64,000 bases of DNA. Source: Ilyonectria destructans. Taxonomy: Eukaryota > Ascomycota > Sordariomycetes > Hypocreales > Nectriaceae. The notes under the pieces are model-generated. The model had not been told where the DNA came from. It worked only from the letters and a program-made list of their open reading frames with translations, and did no database searches. Within the stretch, counting starts at the first letter, position 1; every line of letters starts with the position of its first letter. The translations under genes were made by a program, and so were the position numbers. The DNA lies in the NCBI GenBank assembly GCA_020740775.1, contig JAHEWK010000009.1, forward strand, positions 2,604,001 through 2,668,000, written 5' to 3'. This document shows, piece by piece, positions 12,608 through 23,529 of the stretch.

Positions 12608-13135
12608 TCAAGGGGTCCTATAACTTGGGAGGGTCAGTGAACCGATGTCTGCCCTATTTGCTAATAAAGCCAACACATTATCCGCTCTGCCGGGGTTTGC
12701 TGCCAGATGCAATGGGGTTCGCTCATGTATGTCGTCTCGGGCGTCAACAGAGGCTCCGTGTTTTATCGGCAGATTGATGAGCTCAGTGCTACGACTGACC
12801 TTAGCTACCTTGTGGAGCGGCGTGCGGCCGAAACAGTCCCTAGCTTCCAGCGAAGCTCTCGGGTTCAGCAAGAGTTCGGCAACTTCTGCGGCCTGAGATA
12901 CCATTGCCCAGTGCAACGCTGTCTTGTTGTGCTTGTCCACTCGTGATACATCTGCCATGTGCTCGAGGAGCAGTTCTACAGTGCGAGGTCGGTTTAAAGC
13001 AGCGGCCCAGATGAGAGGTGTACGATTAAGCGCATCTTGAACATTCATGAAACGGAACAAGTCGATTTGAGATGCGAGAAATTTACCTTCATTATCATGG
13101 CTAATGATGCGCAGTTGGAGGGAAGATGAATCCAT
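12608..13135 (-). CDS. Ankyrin-repeat protein fragment
   Basis: An open frame of 175 aa with about four ankyrin repeats. Recognisable cores are NRTPLIWAAALNRPRTVELLLE, NKTALHWAMVSQAAEVAELL, GRTPLHKVAK and ERTPLHLAAN. It begins at an ATG only 47 bp downstream of the SDR stop on the same strand, and the repeats end abruptly at a stop. That spacing is too tight for two independent fungal genes, so this may be a remnant of a larger NACHT/ankyrin gene, or the tail of a gene whose other exons are lost. Ankyrin repeats mediate protein-protein contacts; no partner can be named. Confidence 0.5.
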   Translation of the reverse strand: MDSSSLQLRIISHDNEGKFLASQIDLFRFMNVQDALNRTPLIWAAALNRPRTVELLLEHMADVSRVDKHNKTALHWAMVSQAAEVAELLLNPRASLEARDCFGRTPLHKVAKVSRSTELINLPIKHGASVDARDDIHERTPLHLAANPGRADNVLALLANRADIGSLTLPSYRTP

Positions 13136-13181
13136 GGTTTCAACTGAGCTATCATCGTTTATACCGGCTACTAGTATGAAA

Positions 13182-14642
13182 TTAAATATTTCCAGCTACA
13201 CTCTGTAAGATACCACCATCAATGGCAAGATTCATGCCCCAGATATACTCATTTGTAGCAAGCATTAGGAGGCCCTACCGATTAGCAGATTAGCAAAGCC
13301 TTTATGGGCAGTCATATCTGAACTTACGCTTGCAAGATCCTTTGGCTTTCCCATGCGCCCAGGCGGGACTCGGGCACCCATGCCAAGCATCTCTTGTTGG
13401 AATGCGGCATCTTCTTGTGCCGTGCTCTCGTTGTTATCATCCGAGCCACCAGTGGTCATCTCAGAGGGATACCATCCTTGAATTCCATCGTCAGCTATTT
13501 TGTATTTTTTGTGCGCTTAAAGCAATAGCAATGAAGAAAATATAGAGTGGGACATCTGTACGTACCTGGTGCAATGCCGTTGACGCGAATCTTGATGTTT
13601 TGGTGGCTGAAATCGAAGGCCAGTTGACGGGTCATGTGTACCGACGCGGCCTTACTAACCTAATCATCGTGTCAGCTCTGAAGTAGGAGACCGAAGAGTG
13701 TTCAGTGGTGTTGACTTGCATTGTAGGCCAGCTGCGAGCCCTCAGACCTTTATGTTGTCAGTATCTCTTCGTCCCTTAAAAACGAATCGGCGGGAAACTT
13801 GCATCCTAAGCTGACCACTGTTGGAGGTGGTGTTGATAACGCTACCCAACTTGCCAGTGGGGCTAGAGACGGACTTGGCCAGCAGTGGCAGGAACGCTGC
13901 TGTTATGAAGTAGATAGAAGTAGCATTGACGAGGAAGGCTTTTGGTAAATTAGTTAGTGTTGGACGGTTCACGAAGTGCGAAATGCCTGGAGATCAAGTA
14001 CCTTGCTGCCAAAGGTCGATAGACTGGTCAAACATGGAGCTGCCGAACTTCTCGGGTCCGTCCTCCGGCCCCGCCTCTGGCTTTGTCGTCCAAACGCCGG
14101 CATTGTTTACAAGTCTGGTTATATGATTAGCCTGTTTTTAACCATGTCCTTCCCGTAGGTAGTGACACCACCTCACTGTGTATCCCTATTTGGCTAGATT
14201 GGGATGCTTACACGTTGACGTAGCCGTCGGTCTTGGTGATGTGATCAACACCACTCTTGATGCTGTCCTTGTTCGTTACATCCAAGACGAGGGGAACGAT
14301 TTTGCCCCCTGAAGAACCAATCTTGTCTGAAGATCCGTGGATGCGGGCACTCGTTTCCAGTACTTCTTGACGTCGGCCGGTAATGTAGACCTTAGCTCCA
14401 TTAGCGGCCAAGGCCTGGGCGTACACTTTACAAATACGTTAGTGGGCCAACTGTTCTGGTACGGCGTAGGATTAATTTCGATGACGAATTCGTACTCAGA
14501 CCAATTCCAGTACCTCCTCCAGTTACTAATTAACAGATTTGTCAGTAGTGGAATTCTTTAATAAGGGCCGTTTGTTTCACTCACCGACAATAACCCAGTC
14601 CTTGACGGTGAGCAAGGAGGCTGCTGAGAGAGGATTGGCCAT
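13182..14642 (-). CDS. Short-chain dehydrogenase/reductase (SDR)
   Basis: Nine small exons give 309 aa: 14642-14585, 14525-14496, 14425-14212, 14114-14002, 13938-13799, 13740-13720, 13659-13566, 13494-13328 and 13274-13182. Across exons 1-2 lies the Rossmann motif VTGGGTGIG; exon 4 supplies LVNNAG; exons 6-7 supply the catalytic YNVSK (YxxxK); exon 9 ends with NLAIDGG. It resembles fungal 3-oxoacyl-reductase-like SDRs and probably reduces a ketone or hydroxyl with NADP(H). The intron after exon 6 uses a GC donor (GCAAGT), the only choice that keeps both the frame and the YxxxK motif. As the leftmost gene of the PKS cluster it could act as a 3-ketoreductase on the AOS product, as such SDRs do in sphinganine-analog pathways; that role is inferred. 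Confidence 0.85.
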
Positions 14643-14982
14643 CGTGTTAGTTTGTATAATGAATTCCGCAACGCTATTGGATATTGGTCAAAGAACAATG
14701 CACTGAGAATGATTTCTTTGATGATATATGCTTCAATCGATTCCACAAGGTTGTTGATTTGACATTACAGACTTATTCTAGCGTGAGGCGCATTAAATAT
14801 CGGAAATGCACCACATTTTCGGAGTATCAGATCTTGATCCTTCCCGGAAACGGAGAAAAGAACGGTTGAGGAGAAAGCTCTCCCGATTATGCAGGGTTCT
14901 GTCGGGCCTCGGATCTTCCCGACAATGCCAAGATCCCGATGTGAAGGGCGCAAATGGGCCCCCACGGTACGAATAGCAATGG

Positions 14983-14996
14983 TCAGCCGAGTGCAT
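14983..14996 (+). promoter_or_regulatory. TCAGCCnnnTGCAT motif, copy 1
   Basis: Reads TCAGCCGAGTGCAT in the SDR/MFS divergent promoter. It is one of five exact matches to the 11 fixed bases, all on the plus strand and all intergenic. Confidence 0.45.
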
Positions 14997-15120
14997 TAGC
15001 GTGCCAAGATATAGGGGATGTTCGCACAGGCATTTTCGGGGTGTTAGCACGGCTTAGAAAGCAAAGCTGATTGATGATATTAATGATCTGTCGCGTCCGC
15101 TGGTGGAATGACAGGGATGG

Positions 15121-15134
15121 TCAGCCGTGTGCAT
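15121..15134 (+). promoter_or_regulatory. TCAGCCnnnTGCAT motif, copy 2
   Basis: Reads TCAGCCGTGTGCAT. It lies within the second 32-bp direct repeat, so copies 1 and 2 are related by duplication. Confidence 0.45.
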
Positions 15135-15527
15135 TAGCGTGCTGAGATGCACCAACTCCTACGAGGACTTCCGCCACTATGGCATTTGCTCAGCCTACAA
15201 AGTCCATGGAATACAACAAAAGGGCGGACATGGTTCCGGGATGGGGTTTGAAGAGTGACAATCAGGTTCCTACCAACTGCTACCCGATGTCCACGATCCC
15301 TGTTCATGCTTACCAAGCCCATCAGGCACTGGTCGTACGAGCTCAAGCCTGAGACGATGCGAATATCCCTGGTTCCCCATCGGCGGAAGTCCTCTCGGCT
15401 GCTCGCATTCCAGAGTTTTGATGTGCAGAAATATTCGTACCCACCCGTAAATGAGACAGAAGTTCAGAGACAAGCATGTCTGCCGATCATTCTCCAGGTA
15501 GCGGCTGACTCTCAAGCCTCTTCATGG

Positions 15528-15541
15528 TCAGCCATTTGCAT
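15528..15541 (+). promoter_or_regulatory. TCAGCCnnnTGCAT motif, copy 3
   Basis: Reads TCAGCCATTTGCAT, 355 bp upstream of the MFS start. Its flanks differ from copies 1 and 2, apart from the preceding ATGG. Confidence 0.45.
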
Positions 15542-15895
15542 GGCTTGGCACGCAATTACCCTTGGCTTGGCTCACAGTAGACTACATTATGTACTATAAG
15601 CACTGCAAGCTCGCAGAGTATCATTTTTGCTTAAACCCGGCAGAAGATTCAGGAAGCGGGGTGACTGTCTTGAATCCCATCATCAAAGGTCCATTTGAAG
15701 ATTCATTCTTCATACTACAATCTTTCCTTCCCTACTTTACCTCGCGGTAAGCTGCTGCTTCGCCCCTCGCTCTCCCAAGTGACAGAACAGGCTGAAAGGC
15801 TTGAATTACCGCGCAATTGTTGGAGACATCTACTCTTGCCTTCTGTTCTGGCCCACAAGCCTCATCGTGGCTTCTTTCGTCCACCAGTCGCCAAA

Positions 15896-17670
15896 ATGAG
15901 CGAGGAAGAAAAGACGACTGGTCTTACCGACAGTCTCCCTACCAGCGAAACCGAGACCCCAACGCGAGCCGAGAGTCCAACCATCAGTGGCGAAAAGTCA
16001 ACAGACACGACAAAAGATGAAGGACCTGAAATCAAGCGCGAGATTCACGGCGTCAAGTGGGTTTTGACCGTTGGCGCCATTCTTTCCTGTGTCTTCCTAT
16101 ACGCCCTCGACACTACAGTGGTAGCAGATATCCAGCCAAACATCATCACGTCTCTTGGAGACTTTCAAAAGTTCCCATGGCTCGCCACCGCCTACGCCCT
16201 GCCCTCCACCGCGCTGGTGCTTATTCAATCCAAGATGTACGGACTGTTCGATATCAAATGGCTCTACTTTGGCTATGTTGTTTGCTTCGAGGTCGGCAGT
16301 GCCATTTCTGGTGCTGCTCCCACAATGAACGCTCTGATCGTCGGGCGGATGATTGCTGGCATCGGTGGTTGCGGCATCTACGTCGGCTCGTTGACGTTTT
16401 TCAGCGTTGTCACTACTCCCAAGGAGCGCCCTCTCTACATTGCTCTGATATCTCCCACGTGGGGAATTGGCACCGTGCTGGGCCCAATCGTAAGTTTGCT
16501 TCGCGCGGTTGGTTGTATAGCATGCGGATGACTGACTTTATTATGCAGGTCGGCGGAGGATTCGCAGAAAGCAGCGTCGGTTGGCGATGGGGTTTTTACA
16601 TCAACCTTTTGATCTTCGCAATCGCCGCGCCCATCTTAGTCTTCATCCTGCCTTCGATGGATTTCGCAAAGGGCCAATCTACCAAAGAGAGAATGAGCAA
16701 GATCGACTGGCTCGGATTGACTGTCTGGACCGGCTGGTGTGTATCCTTCTTCATGGCCATTACTTATGGTGGCACCCTATTCGAGTGGGAGTCTTACAGC
16801 ATGATCATTCTTTGGGTCTTCGTGGGCGTTCTCGGCATCGGTTTCGTCCTGACGCACAAATTCTATCCCTTTGTCGACAAGGAAAATCGACTGTACCCCA
16901 GCCACATGCTCAGAAACTTCAAGTTGGGAATCTTGCAGTTCGCCACATTTGCCGCCGCTTCAGCCGTATACATTCCCATCTACTACATCCCCCTGTACTT
17001 CCAGTTTGCCAGGGGTGAGTCACCCGTCGAGGCCGCTATCAAACTCCTGCCCTTTGTCTTCATGATTTCAACCGTTGCCATTCTCAACGGCATTTTCATG
17101 TCGAGATGGGGCTACTACATGCCGTGGTTCTTTGTTGGTGCGCTTCTGGCAGTCGCTGGAGGTGCCCTCATGTACACGGTTTCCATCAACACGAGCATCT
17201 CGGCAATCTACGGATACAGCGTATTACTTGGCATTGGTGGTGGTTGCTTCATGATTACTGCCTTTGGGTGCGTCTCGGACATTGTCGAACCCAAGGACAT
17301 TTTCAACGCCATTGGTGTCATCAGTGTTGTCCAGTGCATTGGCATCACCTTCTTCCCCTCTCTCAGCGGCGGCATCTTCCAGAACCTGGGTGCCAAGTAC
17401 ATCACCTCAATCCTTCCATTAGATTTTACTGGTGACCCACGCGTGATTCTCGCCGGCGCGAGCAGTCCCGAGTGGCAGAGCTTCTCCGAAGACGTTCAGA
17501 CCCGGCTTGCCAAGGCTATTGTTGATGCTATGAGCAATATTTACATCATGACCATTGTTGCTAGCGGCATCACAGCCCTTCTCTCGCCGTTTCTTGGAGT
17601 ATGCATGCCCTCTACCACATTCGTTTATACTGTACTAACCGGAAACCAGTTCCGTAAAGTGGGCGCCTAG
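15896..17670 (+). CDS. MFS exporter, 14-TM drug:H+ antiporter type
   Basis: Three exons (15896-16489, 16549-17598, 17650-17670) give 554 aa. An acidic, Ser/Thr-rich cytoplasmic N-terminus of about 50 residues precedes the first helix. TM1 carries LYALDTTVVADIQPNI, the DHA2 signature; loop 2-3 motifs and a GWRWGFYINL segment, typical of toxin-efflux carriers, follow. About 14 hydrophobic segments can be counted. The last intron (GTATGC..TACTAAC..CCAG) is 51 bp, so its retention would add 17 residues in frame. The start at 15896 is preferred over 15695 because the upstream part is not protein-like. It probably exports the cluster product and gives self-protection, as TOXA- and TRI12-type carriers do in other clusters; the substrate is inferred only from position. 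Confidence 0.9.
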
Positions 17671-19039
17671 TTTGAGACGAGGTATCGACTAACTATATTG
17701 GAGACGCTGTATAGGAATGGGACGAAGCAAAATTGGCAAATGGAAGGTGCTGCGGGGATTTCTTCTCCTTTTTTTCTTTTTCTTTCTTCATACTCTTCGT
17801 TCCTCCCCGGTATGGGATCTTTGGCAAATGTCTTGGACCATTATGTTCGTGCGGCTTGTCCTTGTCACGAATGGCATTAACTTGTTGGTTAGATCTTTAG
17901 TTTCGTTTGTTCATACATAGTTAATCCTTGAATTCTCTCTGCAGCCTGTGGCATTACCCGGAATTTCTTTTGCGCAATGACGGGCGTGCCTAAAAGTGCA
18001 CAAGCGAATGCAGATATATGTCGACTCAGTTGGTAAGTCGGCGAAGACCTTTGGAGACACTATGTATGCTGTGGTGTCAGGGTGTTGATCATTGTAGATG
18101 GGATAGGTTATGAAGGTCGAAAATGCAATTAGGGTCAATGTACGGTGAGAGATTATATTCTTTATATATGCATTGATGTGTACAAATATTAAGATGTTCG
18201 TGTCACACATGTGCCCTTTTGAACCTGGCCACACCAAGGCATCAATCGCAATATGAACCATGCTGAAGCAACTATTCCCAATTTAGTAAAACATCCAGGA
18301 TGAGTCGATTGGATGTTTCTGTTCTTCTATGGCGCCAATAGTGAAGCACATTTAACAATTACTTGCGATAAGCTATAATTAATCAGTCGATGTGAGGTAT
18401 TAACAGCCCTGGTTGAGATTGGTGCTGTTATTTTGCAGTTGCCTTGACAATAAAGATGATTCGATCAGTACCTGGCATGCAATTGATCCCCCAGAGTCTA
18501 ATGGGGAAAAGTCTTCATGCTTCCTTCGACGCGCTCCAATCCGAAGGGTTTGATTCGTCAAACGGGGACTTTCGGGGTCTTGGCACGGCTTAGATGATGG
18601 TAGTAGTGATCTATCGGATCCGCGGGCGCCGGTGTAAGCCGGCGTAATAGATATGCAAGTAAGGCCGCCAAGTGCTTGCGTCGGCAATGGTATTCCACTC
18701 CGGACGTCTGGACCCTGCTGAGATGCCGGGGGAAGGGCCGGGGTAGCGGCCGTTCGTTTGTTTGAACGGTGCATCCCGTCTCTCATCGTATGACATCGCT
18801 CAACGCCACCATGATCTGAAGGAATCGATTATCCACGCACTCGGATCCTATATTTCAAAAGGCTCACACGTGATTGGCAAGGTTGTCGACATATATCATC
18901 GTAGCACCGCTCCTGATAACCCATGGCCTTGTAGGATTGCCCCTCCTAGAACGGCTTGAACATCTCACTACCTATCTTCTTGTTTGCTGCTGAGGATCAA
19001 GTTTTGTATCTCAGAGCACCATTCCTCAATTCCTTCGCC
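17671..19039. other. Intergenic with a dispersed repeat copy
   Basis: No gene recognised. At 18571-18594 there is TTCGGGGTCTTGGCACGGCT plus TAGA, matching 15035-15058 at 22 of 24 positions. The two copies bracket the MFS gene in the same orientation. Confidence 0.5.
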
Positions 19040-20208
19040 ATGTCGAAACCAGAGGAGAGCCCTGATGTCAGTTTGGCAAGCCCAGCGTCCGAAAGCAACG
19101 AGAGCCTCGGAGGTCACGCGGCTAGGTACGCCAAGGTGTACAAGTTCTTCGGATTCACTCGCGGATACAACTTTCCTTTATGTAAGTATCGTCCGGTGTG
19201 CATTTTCTACTTCAATTGCTTACGGGCTGCTCTCAAGGGGTCATCTTCGCTGGGGGTATGTTAGGATTTTCTCTTTCCCGCCTCGAAGACTTGGACTACG
19301 ACGGCCACTTCAAGGAGCACTTTGCCTTGGTCCCGGGGTACTGGTACTACTTTCACGAGGGGCACTACCGCTACGGCATGCTCATCCATCTCGCATGCAT
19401 TTTGCCCGCAGGCATCCTTATGGTGTTTCAATTTACCCCAATCATCCGCCACAAGTTCCTCATGTTCCACCGCATCAATGGCTACATCGTCATGCTGCTC
19501 TGTCTGGTCAGTAACGCGGCGGCATTTGTTATCATTCGACACAAACAGGGTGGACATCGGGCCACTAGTCACGCCGTTGAGATGCTCATGGGTATTATCA
19601 CGACCATTGGAATCTTCATGGCTTGGTGGAACATCCGTCGCAAGCAGATCGACCAACACCGGGCTTGGATGCTACGGACCATGTTTTACATGGGAGTCAC
19701 CATTACGGCCCGTCTTCTCAACCTCGCTGCCACTCCGATCATTACGCGCATTGGAAACTACTGGTCTGTCTGGATGTGTGACGAGATCAGTTTCCTTTAC
19801 ACCAATTACGATATGGAATTTCCCAAGGCCGATTATCCGGACTGCTTTCTGCCAGATGGAACCCTGGATCGTTGGAAGCGCGTTGCTGTCAGTGCAGCGG
19901 AGAATGCGGAAAAGTTGGAGCAACTGGGCTCAAGTTACGTTATCGCTTTTGGAACAATGGTAAGCCCTTGACTCTTCATTACCCATGAAGATTTCCATAT
20001 CTGACTTGAACAAAAATAGCTATGGATCTGTCTTTTTCTCCACGTTGTCGGTGTGGAGACGTATCTCTGGCTGACCCCTAAGGAGTCGGAAAGACTCCGT
20101 CGTGTGAGCTACGAGAAGCAGCTGGAAGCCGGCTACCGCAACCCTGGGAGTGCGGGTCTGGTCTTGGACCGATGGGCAGACGCGGATGCTTGGACTCCCG
20201 CGAAGTAG
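19040..20208 (+). CDS. DUF2306 multi-pass membrane protein
   Basis: Three exons (19040-19181, 19238-19959, 20020-20208) give 350 aa. A polar N-terminus is followed by about seven hydrophobic helices, with histidines at helix ends (RYGMLIHLACILPAGILM, FHRINGYIVML, SHAVEMLMGII, HRAWMLRTMFY, LFLHVVGVETYLWL). This arrangement is typical of the DUF2306 predicted membrane family, whose spaced His residues suggest heme or metal binding like cytochrome b561-type proteins, though no activity is established. The soluble C-terminus ends DAWTPAK. Such genes occur in fungal secondary-metabolite clusters. A role in this cluster is suggested by its place between the exporter and the NmrA gene. Confidence 0.8.
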
Positions 20209-20955
20209 ACAAAAGCAACCGGCGGCGTCTGGCTGCTAGGTTGTGCCAAAACTACCAATTTTCCTTGAAGCCTAGGAACCCCAATAAGGCTTATCGACCA
20301 ACGTATCTGCCATCAACAACCTAAACGGGTCTTTCAAGACATCTATCATCTTGATGGGCTTCAACGGATAGCTGTCAACTTCCAAAAATCATGTATTTAC
20401 TTCGTACGACCAACCGTTAGACCTTCATTAGCTAGATAATACACGAGCTTTCAACATCGATCCACATCCCAAGGTGTATTAGGCGGGATATCAAGATCCT
20501 CTTTCTCGCCATTAGATGAATCAGCTCTTACGCAAGGCCCTCCGAAGGTCTGCATAGGCCATGTTCTGCAAGCGACTACCTGTTGCCGATATCGGCAATA
20601 ACACCAAGCAGCGAGCAGCACGTGCTTGATGAGGAATCTTGCAAGATCTGTTGTCTCACACCCAGGCCCTGCCGTGTAACAAAACACGAGGAATGTGTGA
20701 ACTTGCAACATGGGGCCCCAGCACACTCTTCGGAGCGGCCCGGGCCGGATTAAAGCTCCGTCTTCGATGTACAGTAGTGCTCTGCACTGCCGGGGGATAT
20801 TGTCAAGGTACATGATGTATAATATCAACTTTGTATTGTGGAGCGTTCCACTTTGCTGGCTGACCTGGCCGATATTGGTGGGGTTCTGTCTCCCTGCAGC
20901 CGGTTGTACTCGGTGAATGAAGACACAGTGTCCGATAACTACATCTCCTACGGTG

Positions 20956-20969
20956 TCAGCCAGATGCAT
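20956..20969 (+). promoter_or_regulatory. TCAGCCnnnTGCAT motif, copy 4
   Basis: Reads TCAGCCAGATGCAT, about 420 bp upstream of the NmrA-like start. Here the preceding bases are GTG rather than ATGG. Confidence 0.4.
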
Positions 20970-21047
20970 CTTAAGCGCCATCACGCAACAAATAACGTCA
21001 TCACGTCCAAGACAGCACTGTGTCGATAAGATGAATCGCTTACAGTG

Positions 21048-21061
21048 TCAGCCAAGTGCAT
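21048..21061 (+). promoter_or_regulatory. TCAGCCnnnTGCAT motif, copy 5
   Basis: Reads TCAGCCAAGTGCAT, 330 bp upstream of the NmrA-like start. Confidence 0.4.
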
Positions 21062-21390
21062 CATCGTATTCACGCACGTCGGAGATTACGGTATTGTGCC
21101 TGTGCTGTGCATGCTTGCGGCTAAGCCAGGTAAGCTACTGGATCGGCGTTGATGGCACGATTCAGTTGCGCACATGCTTTGTAGATCTTTCGACAAGTCC
21201 GGAGAAGGAATGTACATCGGGGCGATTGCGATTCGCCTGATCTGTGATACAGAGTCTAGTGACTGTTGGTTTTAGTATGCCAAGTAGGCACCTGGATCGG
21301 ATGAATGTCATCGAGAATAAATAAAGTACACCGTCTTTCTGAATTCAGTTCATCTGATGAAACAAATTCCAGCACTGATCAAACGCCATC

Positions 21391-22473
21391 ATGACGAAAA
21401 AACTCATCACTATCCTTGGGATTACTGGAGCGCAGGTATCTCGAAAATCTTTCAACATACCATGTCCAAGCCAGAAATAACATGTGGTCTAGGGTGGCTC
21501 CGTTGCTGACCGATTTCTTACTCACGCCGAATGGCGAGTACGCGGGCTTACACGCAACCCCGGTTCGGTCAAAGCGAAGGAGTGGGCGACCAGAGGGGTT
21601 GAGATTGTCAAAGGCGATCACGATGATGTAGAATCACTCAAGGCTGCTTTCAAAGGCGCGCACGCCATCTTTGCTGTGACCGATTGGGCCGCCAGCTTCT
21701 CCCGAGTCAGTGAGGACAAGGGCTTGCAGGAAAAGGCAAGGGCTGCAGGGAGGTCGATTGAGGAGTACGCCGGAGACGTGGAAAAGTCGCTTGGTATCAA
21801 TGTGGCCACGGCAGCTTCTGACCCAACCGTGCTCTCTACTCTGGAGAAGTTTGTCTTTTCCACATTGGCCGCCGTGCAGAAAATCAGTGGCGGCAAATAC
21901 AAGCATGCATACGAGTTTGATTCCAAAGCCGGCGTCGAGAGTTACATCCGGGAAGAACTCCCCGAGCTGCGGGCCCGATTGAGCACCGTCACCATGGGCA
22001 TCTTCCAAGAGACGTGGAAGGACATCTCCGCCTTCAGGCCACACAAGCAGCCAGACGGCACATTCGAATACGTGCGCCTCAAAGTCCCAGGCTCGCATGA
22101 AGCTAACCCTGAGGTGGTAGCTACCCGGGACACGGGCGCGTTTGTCGAGGCGCTGGTTCTTCACCACCCAGCCGGCACAGACGTCTTGGGTGCCAGTGAG
22201 ATCATCACCAAGCCAGACTACGCAGCGCTTTGGGGTCGCACACTGGGCGTCACGGCGACAGTGAGGGACGTCTCGGAGGAAGAATACGTAAAGCACATCC
22301 CAGAGGGATTTGAGGTTAGCATTGTGGACGATGTCAAGTTTTTCGCAGAGTATGGATACGCTGGTGGGAACCCCAATGTCAAGACTCCAGCGGAGCTGGG
22401 CATCAAGACGACCTCTTTGGAGGACTACTTTCGAGGCCAGGATTGGAGTGCGGTATTGAAAGGAGAGATCTAG
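21391..22473 (+). CDS. NmrA-like NAD(P)-binding protein
   Basis: Two exons (21391-21435 and 21493-22473; 57-bp intron) give 341 aa. The protein begins MTKKLITILGITGAQ and continues GGSVADRFL across the splice site, forming the GxxGxxG dinucleotide-binding loop of NmrA/HSCARG proteins. LTRNPGS, VKGDHDD and AIFAVTDW follow, as in that atypical SDR family, which lacks the YxxxK catalytic pair. Such proteins act as redox sensors that bind NAD(P) and regulators, or as reductases. Lying next to two transcription factors, it may modulate cluster expression, but catalysis cannot be excluded. The start is fixed by the Rossmann strand, which sits entirely in exon 1. Confidence 0.88.
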
Positions 22474-22514
22474 AATGCTCTTGTTCGCGGGTCTAATCTG
22501 ATTGATCAAAACCC

Positions 22515-22592
22515 TGGATCGCATTTATCCTCCTGCTACTCTTGGACATAACTTGGATCGTATTTATCCTCCTGCTACTCTTGGACATAACT
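22515..22592. repeat. 39-bp tandem duplication across a stop codon
   Basis: Unit 22515-22553 is repeated at 22554-22592 with one difference (GGATCGCATTT against GGATCGTATTT). The stop codon of the bZIP gene on the minus strand lies inside the second unit. Confidence 0.85.
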
Positions 22593-23529
22593 TGGACTCG
22601 CAATCGGCTCTTCACCTCTCTGACTCCGCCAGTGATTGGTAGACACTATAATCTCTGGGCAACCTCTTAAGAGCCAGCCCCATTTTTGTAGAAAAGGAAC
22701 GCTTATTTCCCAGCTTTGAGGATCCCAGGGCTCTCCCCAAACCACGAGCCCAGCCCATTCGTTCCTCCCTCCACCCGACTCCATGACATCTTCAAATAGT
22801 CGCTGCTCGTCGTCGGCCGTTAAGATACTTGCAGCTATCAACAGGTTGTCCCGCATTTTGGGCAACGGAAACAGATCAAGCCACGGGTGGTGCCTCGTTC
22901 TCAATTGCATGCTCGTGGGCATGAGGCTGTTCGGCACCGAGGCTGCGAGCGCTGTCCCCGGTTTGGGACTCTGCCCGTCCCGGCTAAATGGAGATATGGA
23001 CTCGCAAATGAGCCAGTCAAAGTTGAAGCCTAGCGCGGCGGCGTTTCTTGTGAAGCCATTGATGGTGTTGAGTTGTATAAGTTTTAGGTGGTGGTCGGCG
23101 CACGGGTCGGCCGTCGTATAACTCGTCAACGCTTGCTCGGCGAAGCGTTTGAGAATAGCTCGCTTCTGCGCAACGTTCTCCTCTGAGCAATGACTAAATG
23201 TCGTCATGAGGTTGTCCAGGGGAGAGGCTGTCGCAGGGGATTGTGGAAGACTCGGAGTGGAGGCGGCATTGGAGGAAGCGGCATCTGGGGAGGCACTATC
23301 GCCGACATTTCTTCTTTTTCTCTGCCTTGCTGATTTCCGTTGAGCATTGAGTCGTTCTAACCAATTCAGGCAAAATGCGCCATCTTCACTTACAACCTCG
23401 TTTATTCAGCCTATTCTGTAGTTTCTTTCGCTCCTTCTGGTTCGTGATGCCTGCCCAGTCTTCTCCGCGGTGCCGTATGTTGACTTCGTGTGGCATGCGA
23501 TGCAACTCAACATGGTGAGAGGACGCCAT
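22575..23529 (-). CDS. bZIP transcription factor with DUF3425 domain
   Basis: Two exons (23529-23394 and 23329-22575; 64-bp intron) give 296 aa. The basic region crosses the intron: KERKKLQNRLNKR in exon 1, then RQRKRR in exon 2, with the conserved Asn and Arg spacing of bZIP proteins. A Ser/Ala/Pro-rich linker follows, then a C-terminal DUF3425 domain with HHPWLDLFPLPKMRDNLL and WGEPWDPQSWEISVPFLQKW. DUF3425 bZIPs are common cluster-associated regulators in Pezizomycotina. It faces the NmrA gene tail to tail (about 100 bp apart) and lies head to head with the Zn2Cys6 regulator across 1.4 kb. Confidence 0.9.

Larger units (their letters stand above)
14979..15148 (+). repeat. Pair of 32-bp direct repeats around a dispersed core
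   Basis: The repeats begin ATGGTCAGCC and end near GAT (14979-15010 and 15117-15148). Between them lies a 24-bp core that recurs at 18571-18594 with 22 of 24 bases identical. This could be a small non-autonomous element or a regulatory module. Confidence 0.55.
14643..15895. other. Divergent promoter region between SDR and MFS genes
   Basis: Non-coding. It holds two 32-bp direct repeats (14979-15010 and 15117-15148, 29 of 32 identical) that flank a core TTCGGGGTGTTAGCACGGCT at 15035-15058, and three copies of TCAGCCnnnTGCAT. Confidence 0.6.
20209..21390. other. Intergenic upstream of the NmrA-like gene
   Basis: Non-coding. It contains two of the five TCAGCCnnnTGCAT motifs, 92 bp apart start to start. 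No other feature was recognised. Confidence 0.5.
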
